Origin: Liolophura sinensis
Taxonomy: Eukaryota; Mollusca; Polyplacophora; Chitonida; Chitonidae
Direction of reading: 5' to 3'
DNA: 64,000 bases
NCBI RefSeq assembly: GCF_032854445.1
Contig: NC_088306.1
Coordinates: 12,767,386-12,831,385, forward strand
This document shows positions 1 to 11,700 of this stretch, piece after piece. Within the stretch, counting starts at the first letter, position 1. Every line of letters starts with the position of its first letter. The notes beneath the pieces are model-generated. The model saw only the letters and a list, made by a program, of their open reading frames with translations. It was not told the DNA's origin and made no database searches. Made by a program: the position numbers and the translations under genes.

Positions 1-3000
1 AGTGGTTTCTATTTTTTTAATATCTAAGAATTTTTTTTTATATTTGTTTGTGGTTTTTAATACAAAAAATACGTATTCTCAACTTAGTCTTGCATTCTCA
101 AATCTCTACATAGTAATGCGATAAAATTTACCATTCAGCACACTCAATGCACATATTTAAACAGCAGTTGGTGACTATGGAGTCATGTGGTATGACTCAC
201 TAGGCATAAAATAAATCATTGTTTTATTTATAAACGAAAGGGACTTTTTGTAAGTCGGATTCTAACGAATGATATGCAAGACAGTTTCAAAGCATAATGT
301 AACGAATCCATGAATGATTTGAAGGGGTTGAATGCAGTTGCGCTTTAGTTGCGCATCATCTGGAAGGGAGCTACAAAGTCTTCAAATGTATGGTAATGTG
401 TTCTTTGTTTTTTTCTTTTTTTGTGTGTCGCACATTGATCCTCACAGAAAAAAAGATGTGTACCTGTCTGGTTAACTGGGATGGTTCTCTCAAAGCACAG
501 CCCAACTTCCACCAATTCATATATTAAAGGAAAGCAAGAAAGATGTCTCACGTGATATTCATTTAATATTACCTGTCACTTTTGTTTTTCTTTTCTGTTT
601 ACATTTGTGCAGTATTCATTTTCAGTTTTATTGATTAATGGATAATATTGTAACATTGTGCCCGTATATAAGCTGATGGTGCTATTGTCAAGAACAATCG
701 ATATAATACGCGACACAATTGTCTCCCAGTACGATAATTCACAAACCCATAGTCTATGATTCCAGTCTGAATAGACCAAAATTGGTTCTAAATGGTCGTT
801 TCGCTCGGATAGTTACCAATACTAGCTCATCTAGACTTAGCATATTAGCGCACAGTACTCATACAGCTCGATTGCACCTCCCGCAGAGGTCATGTTAAGA
901 AGTTCATCGATTAGTCATGCCTGACTAAGAAGCCGACACGGACGTGTTCGTTTATACAGTGTATAAGCTGTGATAGTCTGGTTTATTCGTTTGCTTTAGT
1001 CTGCGATTATAACACGGCTCAACAAAACGCATGACGTTGTTCGCTTTGTTACTTCTTGGCTAATTCCGTTCCTAGCTTTGTAGGATAACCCCTGCTGAAT
1101 GTATACTGTAAATGGTAAATATGACATGTTAGCGATGTCATGACATGTTAGACATCTCATTAACCCAGATCAAACCGTGAAGACATTGAGAGATTTTATA
1201 CCTCCACCGATTTAACAAACCATTTAACAGAACATAATACCAATGGTGACTTCAATAAATATATCAAACCAATAACCAAGTATAGTGCAATCGTTATAAT
1301 CATACTAAACGGGCATGAAGAGATCAAATCAAATGCAGTACCTTACCAAACGAATCCCCCAAAGTAGATTAGTACTGTAGGCGGCAGTTTTTCTGTCAGC
1401 TAAACACTACGGTTGATCCACTGAGCAAGATGGCATGACAAATGTTAAGTTTTCTCCAAAGAAATGCGATTTGATAATCTCAGTATTTTTGCTTCTTATT
1501 TATTTTTTGTGTTTGATTCATAACTTAATGTCGAAATATTGATGTGGTCAAAATATTTTCCTTTTGAGTTATTATTGGCTCTTCAATACGTCAAGAAAAG
1601 TTTTCCGGAGTTGTTTTAACAATTATAGTAACTTGTTATTTTCTGTGGTCTGAAATCCTGAAGATGAAGAAAATGTAACTCTGTTACATACCGGGGGAAA
1701 AGGGGTCACAACAAAGCTGTCTGTGTTGGATTAAGTGCTATTGGTGCATGTCTTTGTGCATTCTATCTGGGCAGCAAACATCGTCAAATAGTGGCAAAGT
1801 GAAAATGCATGTAATAACGAGTGTATCTCCATTACAGCAGTGTAAACTGCTGACAATTTATTGCCTTGCACTCAACTTTGATTTTCTCCTCGTACATGTA
1901 CTTGTTCAATTCTTTGAAAGTTTATGAAAAAAGAAAAGAAATTGTTCGTAAAAATTAACAAATGAAGGTCTGCTCAACGGTTCCCATCACCGGTCTAAGA
2001 ATCTATACGACCTGACGACTGTCTCCCAGGACGCTATGCAGTAAAAGTCCATCATACATTCCACCGTATTATCTGGTATTAAACTATTGTATTGGACAAT
2101 GAAAACAGAATCCAGGTATTAACCCGTAAGCGGATTAAAACTTGGCCAGTATAACCACAAGGATCAGTCTCGCATGAGCCAAATCCGAATATCAGCAACC
2201 TTCCCACGGCTACAGTGTACCTTGAAATCGTATAGGTCCAGACGCTATGAAGCCATTTTGCTTCCATTTTCACCCCTGCGTCAATAGAGGAGGGAACAGG
2301 AGTTAATTAGCATGGGTGCATTTCTTGAATTATATGAGTGAATTAATATTAGCTTTGTGGAACTGTCTCTAGTACAGTTACTGTTAACTTTCTTAAAATT
2401 CAGGTTTCATCTAAGCCATTCAGCATACATGTATGTTAGATGAGTTTCTGTTACTGGATCATGCCGGATCATAACTCCCAAATTTTCGTTTCCCTTCAAA
2501 ACCATCTAATTCATCCGTCAATCCTCTTCTGTGGAAATGTGCTTGCTGGAGCAGCCAGTACAGAGGCTTTGAATTTGCCCCGGCTTTCTTTGATCCTGAA
2601 CGTCTGACCCATAACTGAACAAGGCTAGGCAAGTTCTTCAAGTGAAGGACATAAAGCCGCTTATAGAGGGAAACGCTCATGTAGACCAACTGCCGAATCC
2701 TGCAGTATTCAGTCCATTCCGTAAAATAAGGACTCGAAGTAAATGAATCAAAGATGATCTCTAAATTAAAAAAGATATAAACAGTATAGCATCAAACCCA
2801 GGTATATTTTAACACGAAGTACCACCAGTTACGGTCAAAGCAAGCGTCCTTGGCGTACCACAATCTTGATGCGGTGTGATAACAGGTCACTGGGTACACC
2901 ATGTTGGGCACAGATGGAGTCTAAATTAGAATTTAAGCAGTCTTCCGAAAACCCTAGGGCAGAATTCATTTGTTCATGAATGCGTATCAGTCGCACAAAC

Positions 3001-3889
3001 TCATGCATTGCTATAAATGACGTTGGCCAGATATTACCGACGTTATTTATACCTTGTCATCTATACTCGCTTAACGTGTATTAATATTGTTATTGCACTG
3101 ATATTGGAAAGGTATATGTAGTCATGGGTTAAGTGCTAGGTGTGTCCATTATTGGTCGTTCTCACACCCAGCCATTGATTTTCTCAATCCCTTAGCTTGT
3201 ATTCGTAATCTGTCACTTCACACTTCTCAGCTTGGTTTACAGGGCAACGGAGAGTGTGCAGACTGCGTAGTTACCCACGAGTGTGTAATGGAAAAGCTCT
3301 AACTTCATAAACGGGTATACTTAACGCGTTTTAAGAGTGTCTGTGCGGAGTAGCGTGCCTCATAAATCATGCAAACAGGCCAGTCTTTCAAAGATAAGCG
3401 CACACTCTACAACCTAGAGTCTTGTTTACTTTTTAATGCCAAACGGATCGATAAGTGAGGTAACATGAACTTTATGGAAACAAACAACGCTATGCTGTTC
3501 ACTAGACTGCACTGAAGTTTCAAGACCTACTTTGCTGATATCAAATACCACAGACAAGCTCTCTTGATCTTTCCACAGACCGCTTCAGGAAAGACATAGG
3601 ACAGCTTTGCGTGAAGAATCGAAACAAGTTCCACACACGATACGATCAAGGCATTAAATTCATTTCCTCTGATATGATTCTAGCCAGTATGTTAAAATGC
3701 CGACATTTTAATCCGTGTAATGAATCCCATTTTAAGAGATCAAAATGGTATTAAAATGGAACTGTTACAATTTATAGACTATAAAAATATAGCGAAAAAG
3801 TTGAAATGCTCGATCTAATTTAGAATTAGACAACCTGTTGTAGAAATATGTGACTCGAACCTTTTTGAAGTTAATCAAACCTTGCAAAG

Positions 3890-4140
3890 GTATATGTTCA
3901 GTGAACCTTTCACACGACAACTTTTGGATTCATTTCAATACAACTGTATATATGTATATATGCTCAGTGAAGCTTTCATTCCACAACTGTTGGATTCGCT
4001 TCAGTACAACTGTATTTATGCTCAATGAAGCTTTCACACCACAACTGTTGGATTCGCTTCAATACAACTGTAAATATGCTCATTGAAGCTTTCACGCAAC
4101 AACTTTCGGGCTCATTTCAAGACTACGTACACGTACGTAG
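3890..4140. repeat. 58-bp tandem repeat, about four copies
   Basis: Units begin CTCAGTGAAGCTTTCA and contain CCACAACTGTTGGATTCG and CAATACAACTG. Unit starts at 3963, 4021 and 4079 are exactly 58 bp apart. The first unit is longer because of a short TATATG expansion. Open frames across it (3850-4213) are by-products of the repeat. Confidence 0.85.
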
Positions 4141-4244
4141 TTCGCAAAAGTATCACACTCCGGCTTGTTTGCATACTATGAATTTATACCAGTATGCTTT
4201 CGAATTTACATAAATACAATAGTTTACGTAGCTCACTTCAACTG

Positions 4245-4478
4245 AAGGGGCCTCCGTGGCCGAGGTGGTTAGCTCGCTAGCGCGGCGTAATGACCTTTCA
4301 CCAATTCGGTCGATGTGAGTTTAAGTCAAGCTAATGCTGGCTTCATCTCCGACCGTACTTGGAAAGGTTTGCCAGCAACCTGCTCGGTTTCCTCCGACCA
4401 TAATGCTGGCCGCCGTCGTATACGTGAAATATTCTTCAGTGCGACGTAAAGCCCCAATCAAATTGACAGAATAAATAG
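4245..4478 (+). mobile_element. SINE family 1, full-length, old
   Basis: Starts GGGGCCTCCGTGGC with a tRNA-like head (A-box-like GGCCGAGGTGGTTAGC, B-box-like GAGTTTAAGTC) and ends with the family tail GTGAAATATTCTTCAGTGC...CCAATCAAAT. It is flanked by a 9-bp direct repeat CTTCAACTG (4236-4244 and 4479-4487), a target-site duplication from target-primed insertion. Confidence 0.85.
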
Positions 4479-5773
4479 CTTCAACTGCAATTCTCGGAAA
4501 CGCTTCGGGTTGTTTGCAAAACTATCGAGTGGTGATGCTGTCCACATTTATTGACAAATGTCACTTGTTATTTATTTGCTTTATAACTTTTATTTACCTA
4601 TTTCTCCATGTCTTGAAGTATCTGGTATATGGGATGTGACTTTTGCGCACTATAAACATATACATCATATATATTTTGGACATTTTGTGGTTGAATATTT
4701 AGGTTGCCATCGTGTAGGTCAGTTCATTATTTCTGCTCGTCACGAGATGTTAAGTACAAGGCTGACCGAAGAACAGCAGCAATGAATCATCCAGTGATCA
4801 ACAATGGAATCGATTCTTACGTGAATCAACTACCCTAGTTCGATTTAGTTGTGACGTGTTGAGTGTGACAGTTCGATGTATATGTTAGCACGCATGCAGT
4901 TTCTCGATAGAGATTGATAGAGTGCCCGATGCCTTGTATCGACACTCCCCTGAGACAGGTTCCTAACATGTGATCGTCGATAAACCTTTGGCCAAACCTT
5001 ATCTGTAATCAATCAATTGTCAGTGGATTTGACAGGCAGATGCAGTTGGGCCAGTAAGAACTAAGGGTAAATGATTTAAAATTTCAATCCCAAAACTGCA
5101 ATTTCTGGAAAATATCTTTAAAAGATATCACATTTTCAAAGTGCAATATCATCTTACCCTACAAACAAACTTCAAAAGTTTTAAGACCAGTGGAATTCTC
5201 AGAATCAGGCAAAATGTGCAACTTAATCATGGAGAAATTTTATCATTATAATCAAATAGATGGATTCGCTCCGTTGATGAGTAGATAAACAACACAACAC
5301 AAACATAGAGTAACAGGGTTGTGGGTTGTGGGATGGAAGAATTGTGCAGTTTTCAACTAGAAAGCTCTGTATATACGTTTGATTATACATGTAACTTATT
5401 TGTATCTGAACGTTAAAGTTTATAAAGTCTTAACTTAAACTCTTGTGATGGTACTTAGTGGCATATGTATTAAATACAATATAGAGTACTGCTAATTTGT
5501 TCTATCGAGAACATAATTCTATACGTTGTTCTAAAACGACATTAAGTTTATGGAACCTGCACGAATACTAGTGTAGGTTGACAGCTATTTTGCAAAAGTT
5601 CTCGACAAGAATCAATCCTGATTGATATATGCAGTTACGATGTCAGTTTCATGGAGCATATGTATTGCAGACTGCAGCTCAGTTGTTTGGATTTCACATT
5701 GCGTTCAGCATTATTTTGGGCATATGAAGTCAATAGAATTAAATTTTGAAAATTCCCTGTTCGTGGTTAGGAT

Positions 5774-6023
5774 ATATTTTTATTTATTTGTTTTATATAT
5801 TGGTGTCTTAACCTGTACTCAAGAATATTTTACTTAATATATCACAGCGGCAAATAGAGCCCCAGGGAAACCCACGGCCATCCGCGGGTTGCTGCAGACG
5901 TTCCCACTTACAACCGGAGAGGAAGCCAGCATGTGGTGAACGTGAACTCACCGCGGCCGCATTGGTGAGACTCTTGTCATTCTGCAGCGGTAGCTCGCTA
6001 ACCACTCGGCCCCATGAGGTCAC
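5774..6023 (-). mobile_element. SINE family 1, reverse, degenerate
   Basis: Reverse copy beginning with the tail (TTGGTGTCTTAACC...CTCAAGAATATTTTAC) and ending in the head (TCGCTAACCACTCGGCC). The flanks GGTTAGGAT (5765-5773) and GGCTAGGAT (6024-6032) look like a 9-bp target duplication with one mismatch. Many substitutions indicate an old insertion. Confidence 0.8.
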
Positions 6024-7379
6024 GGCTAGGATTGAACCATCAGGTCGTGTGTTTGACGATTCAAAAACAAATGTCTAAACCAGTCAACTACAGCCCACTC
6101 TGGTCCTATATTATAAACGCAGAGTGCATGTTGTGTTATAAGTAGGAAATGGCCTATGTAAGGTTGCTCGGTGGTACAAGAATGTTGGAACGGTCACAGA
6201 AATGAGCCAGTGTTTGCGTCTTCTATCCTAACGTCTGCATGGGCTACAATAGGACAGGAGTAAACAGCTGTCGGTAAATTCAAAAGAACTTTGAGAAATT
6301 TCATATTAATAATCTTCCGATCCAGTTCCGGATGAAAGACGGGATTATCTCTCGTTGGCCTATACGTCAGACGCTGAAGAATGCCTGAATGCGTGAAGAA
6401 TACCGTAAACATATTGGTAGGAATTGACATTTAAATGAACGGGCGTTCACCGATTTGAATTGCATCCTTCGCTGTTTGCTTGGATGACTTTTGAATAACA
6501 TGAATTAAATGGTGTTATTAGTACCTCTGTACTGGTAACAAAAGTTTGTGTTCCAAGTTTCAAGGAATATTATCTTGATAACAAGTGGTCTTTCTTCAAA
6601 CCGGTTCAGACGACGTTATATTTTAAATACGATAAAGGCTGAAAAAGATCTTCACCACGAAGCTTTTGCATGGGTATTGATCAGTAAGGCACCACGTTCT
6701 GGAAAGGTTCGCCCACTGTTACTAACGCCCTATTCTCTGTCAAATGCAATGTTGTGTAAATTATTTAGGTTTTTGTCCCTATGGTAGAGATGTCTTAGAT
6801 TTCACAATGGGGAGAATTTGTTGTTTTGGCGGGATAGTGGTTTGTTAAGATTGACAGATGGATTATGGGCGTAATTCTGTGTCGTGGTTATGTTTCATGC
6901 GGGCCAAAAGGGAAACTGACACATATCGTCAATGGTTCTTTCTTTTTCTAAAGGGTTTCGTTGACGTCTGTTCTCTCACATTGTGATGTTATGCTCTGCC
7001 ATGACTCTACTTTAAAAGGAAGGGTCAGGAGAGTATATAAATAACACGGCTTTGCAGGATTGTCATGGTTTTGGAAATTCAAAGCTTCTAGCGAGAAATT
7101 TTGCGATTTTTACACGCATTTATTTAAACCCAGAGCCAGACAATCGGAGAATTTATCTAGGTGGACTGGTTTTTCCATTCTGAGACATCAGTATGTTTAA
7201 TCAAAAGTATAGTTTTTCCTGTTCGTTAATGCAGTCCACATTGGATGTGACGTGGAACAATCTGAAATTTCCGTGTTGCCTTCTAGTGTGATAGAAGGCG
7301 ATATAAAGTCGATGAAGCACAAATCCCACGTGAATTTGTGGCCTTGAAATGTTGACTAACTGTAACAAAGTCAACTTAT

Positions 7380-7455
7380 CGCATGCAACAACTTCCATTT
7401 CGCATGCAACAACCTGTATTTCGCTTGCAATAACCTGCATTTCGCATGCTACACT
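7380..7455. repeat. 21-bp tandem repeat
   Basis: About three and a half imperfect copies of ATTTCGCATGCAACAACCTG, spaced 21 bp apart (7397, 7418, 7439). Confidence 0.7.
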
Positions 7456-8593
7456 CAGCATATCACATATCATCTAATATTCCCACTGTATAAACCGCTA
7501 GCTTCAGGCTGTTCTGGTGTACCGTTTTGTGCAGAGCAATGTATCGAGCATCACTAACGAAGTAAACAATACACTTGTATAAAATGTCACGAAATCAATG
7601 CGATTACGTCAAAAAGACTTCCCTGAAAGCGGACTGTGAATGCCAGTCAGGTTGTCAAAAGTATATGGTTATTTATAGATCAGGCATGTTTGTTTTTACC
7701 GTACAATGTTTTTCCTGGGTAGAGTTACTCTAGCATTAGCCATGTGATATGAAAAATCGACGATCGCTCACTGATGGTAATCGTCCGTGCGCTTCCTTTT
7801 AATCAGCATCTCGATCGTATTCTGTCGTAAAGTTGTTATGAAGCTAAAGGCTGCATTCAAATCCGTCTACCTAACCTGTATTAATTATAGGTTAAATTTT
7901 GCGAATTTTCTATCGGGACAGTGGATCTCATATGTTATGCCTGTATAGGAGGACAGTTCAAATGAAAGCGGGGCATTAACATCATTTTGTTGAAGGTGAA
8001 ATTCCTCAGCGACATTTTTCATAAGATAGATATCAACAACCATATGTACATACATTCGACTTTAACAAAGAAAAACGGTGAAAATTTGAAGTCCTCACGA
8101 CACTCATGAAAATGAAATAACATAAAATGACAATGAAATAACATAAAATGAGCTTTTTCTGGAATAAGGTGTGGAAACAGACTTAAATGGGCACAGCCGT
8201 GTTTTTCTGATATGCTTGGTAATTCAAGAAATCAATATTTAATCTAGAGCTCTTACGAGACAGCGCGATACGCCATGTTTAAACAACAGGAAACATGATG
8301 TTGCGTCACTCGTACCCCACGCATGCAAATGTATTTAAAATGCCAACTTGGGTTTGGGTGACGTAAACGGAAACAGCTGCGTTCTCGGGTTACATAAAGA
8401 TAGCTCGCTCCTAATTGATCAGAAATGATAGCATGGACGGGCGCTTTCGATTTTCTTATTGTGTGCGATTTGGTTTACTTTAAAATGCGACATACCAGGT
8501 CTTACAACATCTTTTTTACAACAAAAACAAAAAGTCGTGCTCTTTTATCGATGTATATCCAATTAATATGGTATTCTTTTCTTTTAATCACAG

Positions 8594-8799
8594 GCCGAGG
8601 CAAACACCCACTTAGTCACTTCTCATTTGACAAACCACGTGACTATCACGAGAAACTGCGAGAAGACATTGACAAGTTGTTTGAAGAGGAAGATTTGAAA
8701 GTTCACGGCTCTCCGGCATGGGTTTGTGAGGCAAGTCGAGAAGTCACCCATGGTGGAGAGTCACCTCTAATTGTCAACAAATTCTTAGCCGCAAGCCGG
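8594..8799 (+). CDS. Unknown gene, first visible coding exon
   Basis: Acceptor TTTTAATCACAG, donor CGG|GTATGT. It needs one base from an upstream exon and ends on a codon boundary. In-frame sequence upstream of the acceptor is open but looks intronic. Confidence 0.78.
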
Positions 8800-11700
8800 G
8801 TATGTTTCATTTTTAAATGATAATGTAGATTCGCACACAAGGGCCTGCGTGGCATCTGTGCATAATATTGTCGCTGTCCTTATTAAATTTTAACAACAGC
8901 GACAATTGGAATGTTTAGAAACCAGCAACTTTATAACCCTTGCAACCTTTATATTTGTATACTTATATGTATTTAAAAACAATGTACCTAAAGTATATGA
9001 CATATAATCGTGCTCTTGTCACCTTTCACAAAAAACCTGTTATTCTCAAACTCTGAAACTATAGAAACTCTTCCTTTTTAGGTGGAGCCACCGCGCAGCG
9101 CTCAGTCTCGGCGAAGTGCAAGATCCGCGAGAAACAGCAAAACTCCTCCACCGAAGAAAGAAGGCGTATTGTATTATCGGCCAAACCGGACTCACCAGTA
9201 CTTGACCTCTACCGAGTTGAAGGACTGTTCACAGGGAGAATCTAACATCAAATATGGCCGACCGACCAGAACTACGTGAGCACCATTGGTGTAAATTATT
9301 ATCTGTGAAATCGACCATATTACGTTACAGAATTTATTGCTTGTTTGTTTGCAATTAATCACCGCTTTCCAAATGATTGCATTAAAGGAAACCGGACCCT
9401 ATGATGATGCATGTTTAAATAAAAGGAAATTTGTAAAGATTTTCTAATTTTTTTCTATGATCAGCTAATGTCTCCTTGTCATGATGCAGTACTATTCAGT
9501 TTGACCTCATCCATTGTGCATGAGATTGTGTGATGTTAAGGGAATAAAAACATTAAGTTCATCTGCACCCACATGTAAAACCTGTGTAATTCACTGATAT
9601 GATGCAACAGTGAGATATTTTCTTTCATATGCCTAATTCAACACATTAGACTAGAAAACCGAATAGCAACCAAAAAGATATGTTCACCTTTGAAAGATTG
9701 CAAAGAATTTTCTTATTTTTTACTTTCTTCCTCGGAAGGTTGCTCCGTGCTCGTCAAAGGAGTAATTCGGCTCCCATCAACGCGTATGAAGTCAGACGTG
9801 AGATGATGAAGCGTACGTAAGCGCGTGATTGCCGTTTTTTCCAATTAATTCTCAAACCAAACTCACATTTATCTGTTGATTTGTATTGTTTGAGTCATGA
9901 CAGGCCTGCCCACTGACATCTTTTGTTACCATTACTGACACAATTACTAATTCTTAAAATGCAAAAAATCTGACTTACCTACCGACAGAGAGACCAACAG
10001 ACCGACCGAAAGACAAACAGACAGACAGAGAGAGCGCCAGACGGCAACATATAGTGCTGATTATCACAGTTAATAACGTTTATCCATTAAATGTTTCAGG
10101 AGCCGAGGAGCGCAAATCAAAGAGTTACCTTAACAATAAGCAGGAGTGAGTACTCATTACCTAACTAAATTTGTTTTAGTATATCTGCGTCTTTATGTGA
10201 ATGAAATAAATCCTTAATATAATAATAATAATAATAATTGCAATAAACAAGAACGTATTTTGATACAAAATACATATTTTCCATGCTATTTTTTGCAGCG
10301 TTCTGAACATCTGGGCTGGATTTGGAGAGAGCCAGCATTCCTGGCTCATAGGTGCGCGTTACAATAGGTGAGGTCACTTTTTTATTCAAACTCAAAGTGA
10401 AACCCCATAACATCATGACCGATGATTCATGTGCCAGGGGGGACTACTCTAATGTCACTGAGAATAACTGGCTTTGCGTCGGTAAAAATCATGTCATATT
10501 TCAAAACAGCAGGTTTGCCTCGAGATCGCCTAATATTCTTCACCTGTACGACTTTTGACTCATTTTGTCCACGATACCAGTGGATTGATGGTGAAATAGC
10601 GCAAGGAATGCGCAAGAATGAATGGAATTAGTAGACCTACCCGAATCATATACCATGCTAGTAGGCCTACATGTATACAATTTGTCGACAATCAAATCAT
10701 CAAGTTATGCAATGTGCAAAGACGTCGTTGTTGTTCTTGCAGCTGTTTGTTGTTGCTGAAGCCGGTGTTCTAATTTTTCTTGGTGGTTTGGTTTTGAAAC
10801 GCGCACTTTTTCTTTTGTCTTGTTAACTCAGTATCACCAAAAGGTTGATGACAGTGTTTTTCATACTGTTTTCATCTTAAGGGCTCATTACGTGGATGCC
10901 AAGAGTTTCAGTCTGTACGGAATGTACATGCCGAGGAACAACCCGATGGGCTGCTTCGCTACACATTCCATGGCCAGCCTAGTGAAAGATTTTGACGAAT
11001 TCAGTTGCCCGTCAGCGCCTCCTGGTGAGCGAAACCTGCAACAAATGATTTACCTGTTAATGCGAAGTTTACATAAGGTTTAAATTTATTTATTTATTTG
11101 ATTGATGTTTTACGCCGTACTCAAGAATATTTCACTTATACGACGGCGGCCAGCATTATGGTGGGTGAAAACCGGGCAGAGCCCGGGGGAAACCCACGAC
11201 CATCCGCAGGTTGCTGTCAGACCTTCCCACGTACGGCATAAGGTTTAAAGGCACAAATGCCAAATAGGACACACCTTGTGTGTTTCTTAAACAGGCGTAT
11301 TAAAACTCTGTTAGAAGTACATCCAATAAAAGGCAAAAACATTTAGAATGTCTTTTTAATTGAGTATGTCAATACTTAAGTCGAAAACGAAAAACATCCA
11401 TAAGCTGGCGCACTGGTGTTGTCTTAAATTTTAAGTAGTGAAAAGATTAAAACTCTTCGATGTCAGCGATATGGCATACAGAAACATTTATAAATAGAAG
11501 GCAGCTAAAAGAGCGTCCGAAGTAATCACATCAAATTTCTACCTTACAAATACCCATGCTTCGTGTTTGTAGACACGCCACGTAGTGACGATGAAGGGGA
11601 GATAGCTCCTAACTACGCCCAAAGAGTTCGCAGCGCTCCTGTGGTAAGAAAACTTCACATCAGCTCGTCGCCACCCACGGCCAAACAGGCATGGAGCGAG

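Larger units (their letters stand above)
1..8593. other. Upstream flank, no gene recognised
   Basis: AT-rich sequence with only short chance reading frames on both strands. It holds a 58-bp tandem array (3890-4140), two old SINEs (4245-4478 and 5774-6023) and small direct repeats near 7380-7450 and 8105-8150. The missing 5' exon or exons of the gene that begins at 8594 may lie here, but I could not pick out a first exon with a convincing start codon and a phase-1 donor. Confidence 0.5.

Noticed and set aside
2459-2689. Minus-strand 76-codon frame and neighbouring Cys-containing frames to about 2940
   Set aside because: Looked mildly coding, but no consistent frame, splice pairing or recognisable domain.
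8425-8593. In-frame upstream extension of the first visible exon, with an ATG at 8425
   Set aside because: Hydrophobic, AT-rich sequence that ends in a good acceptor (TTTTAATCACAG); reads as intron rather than a true N-terminus.
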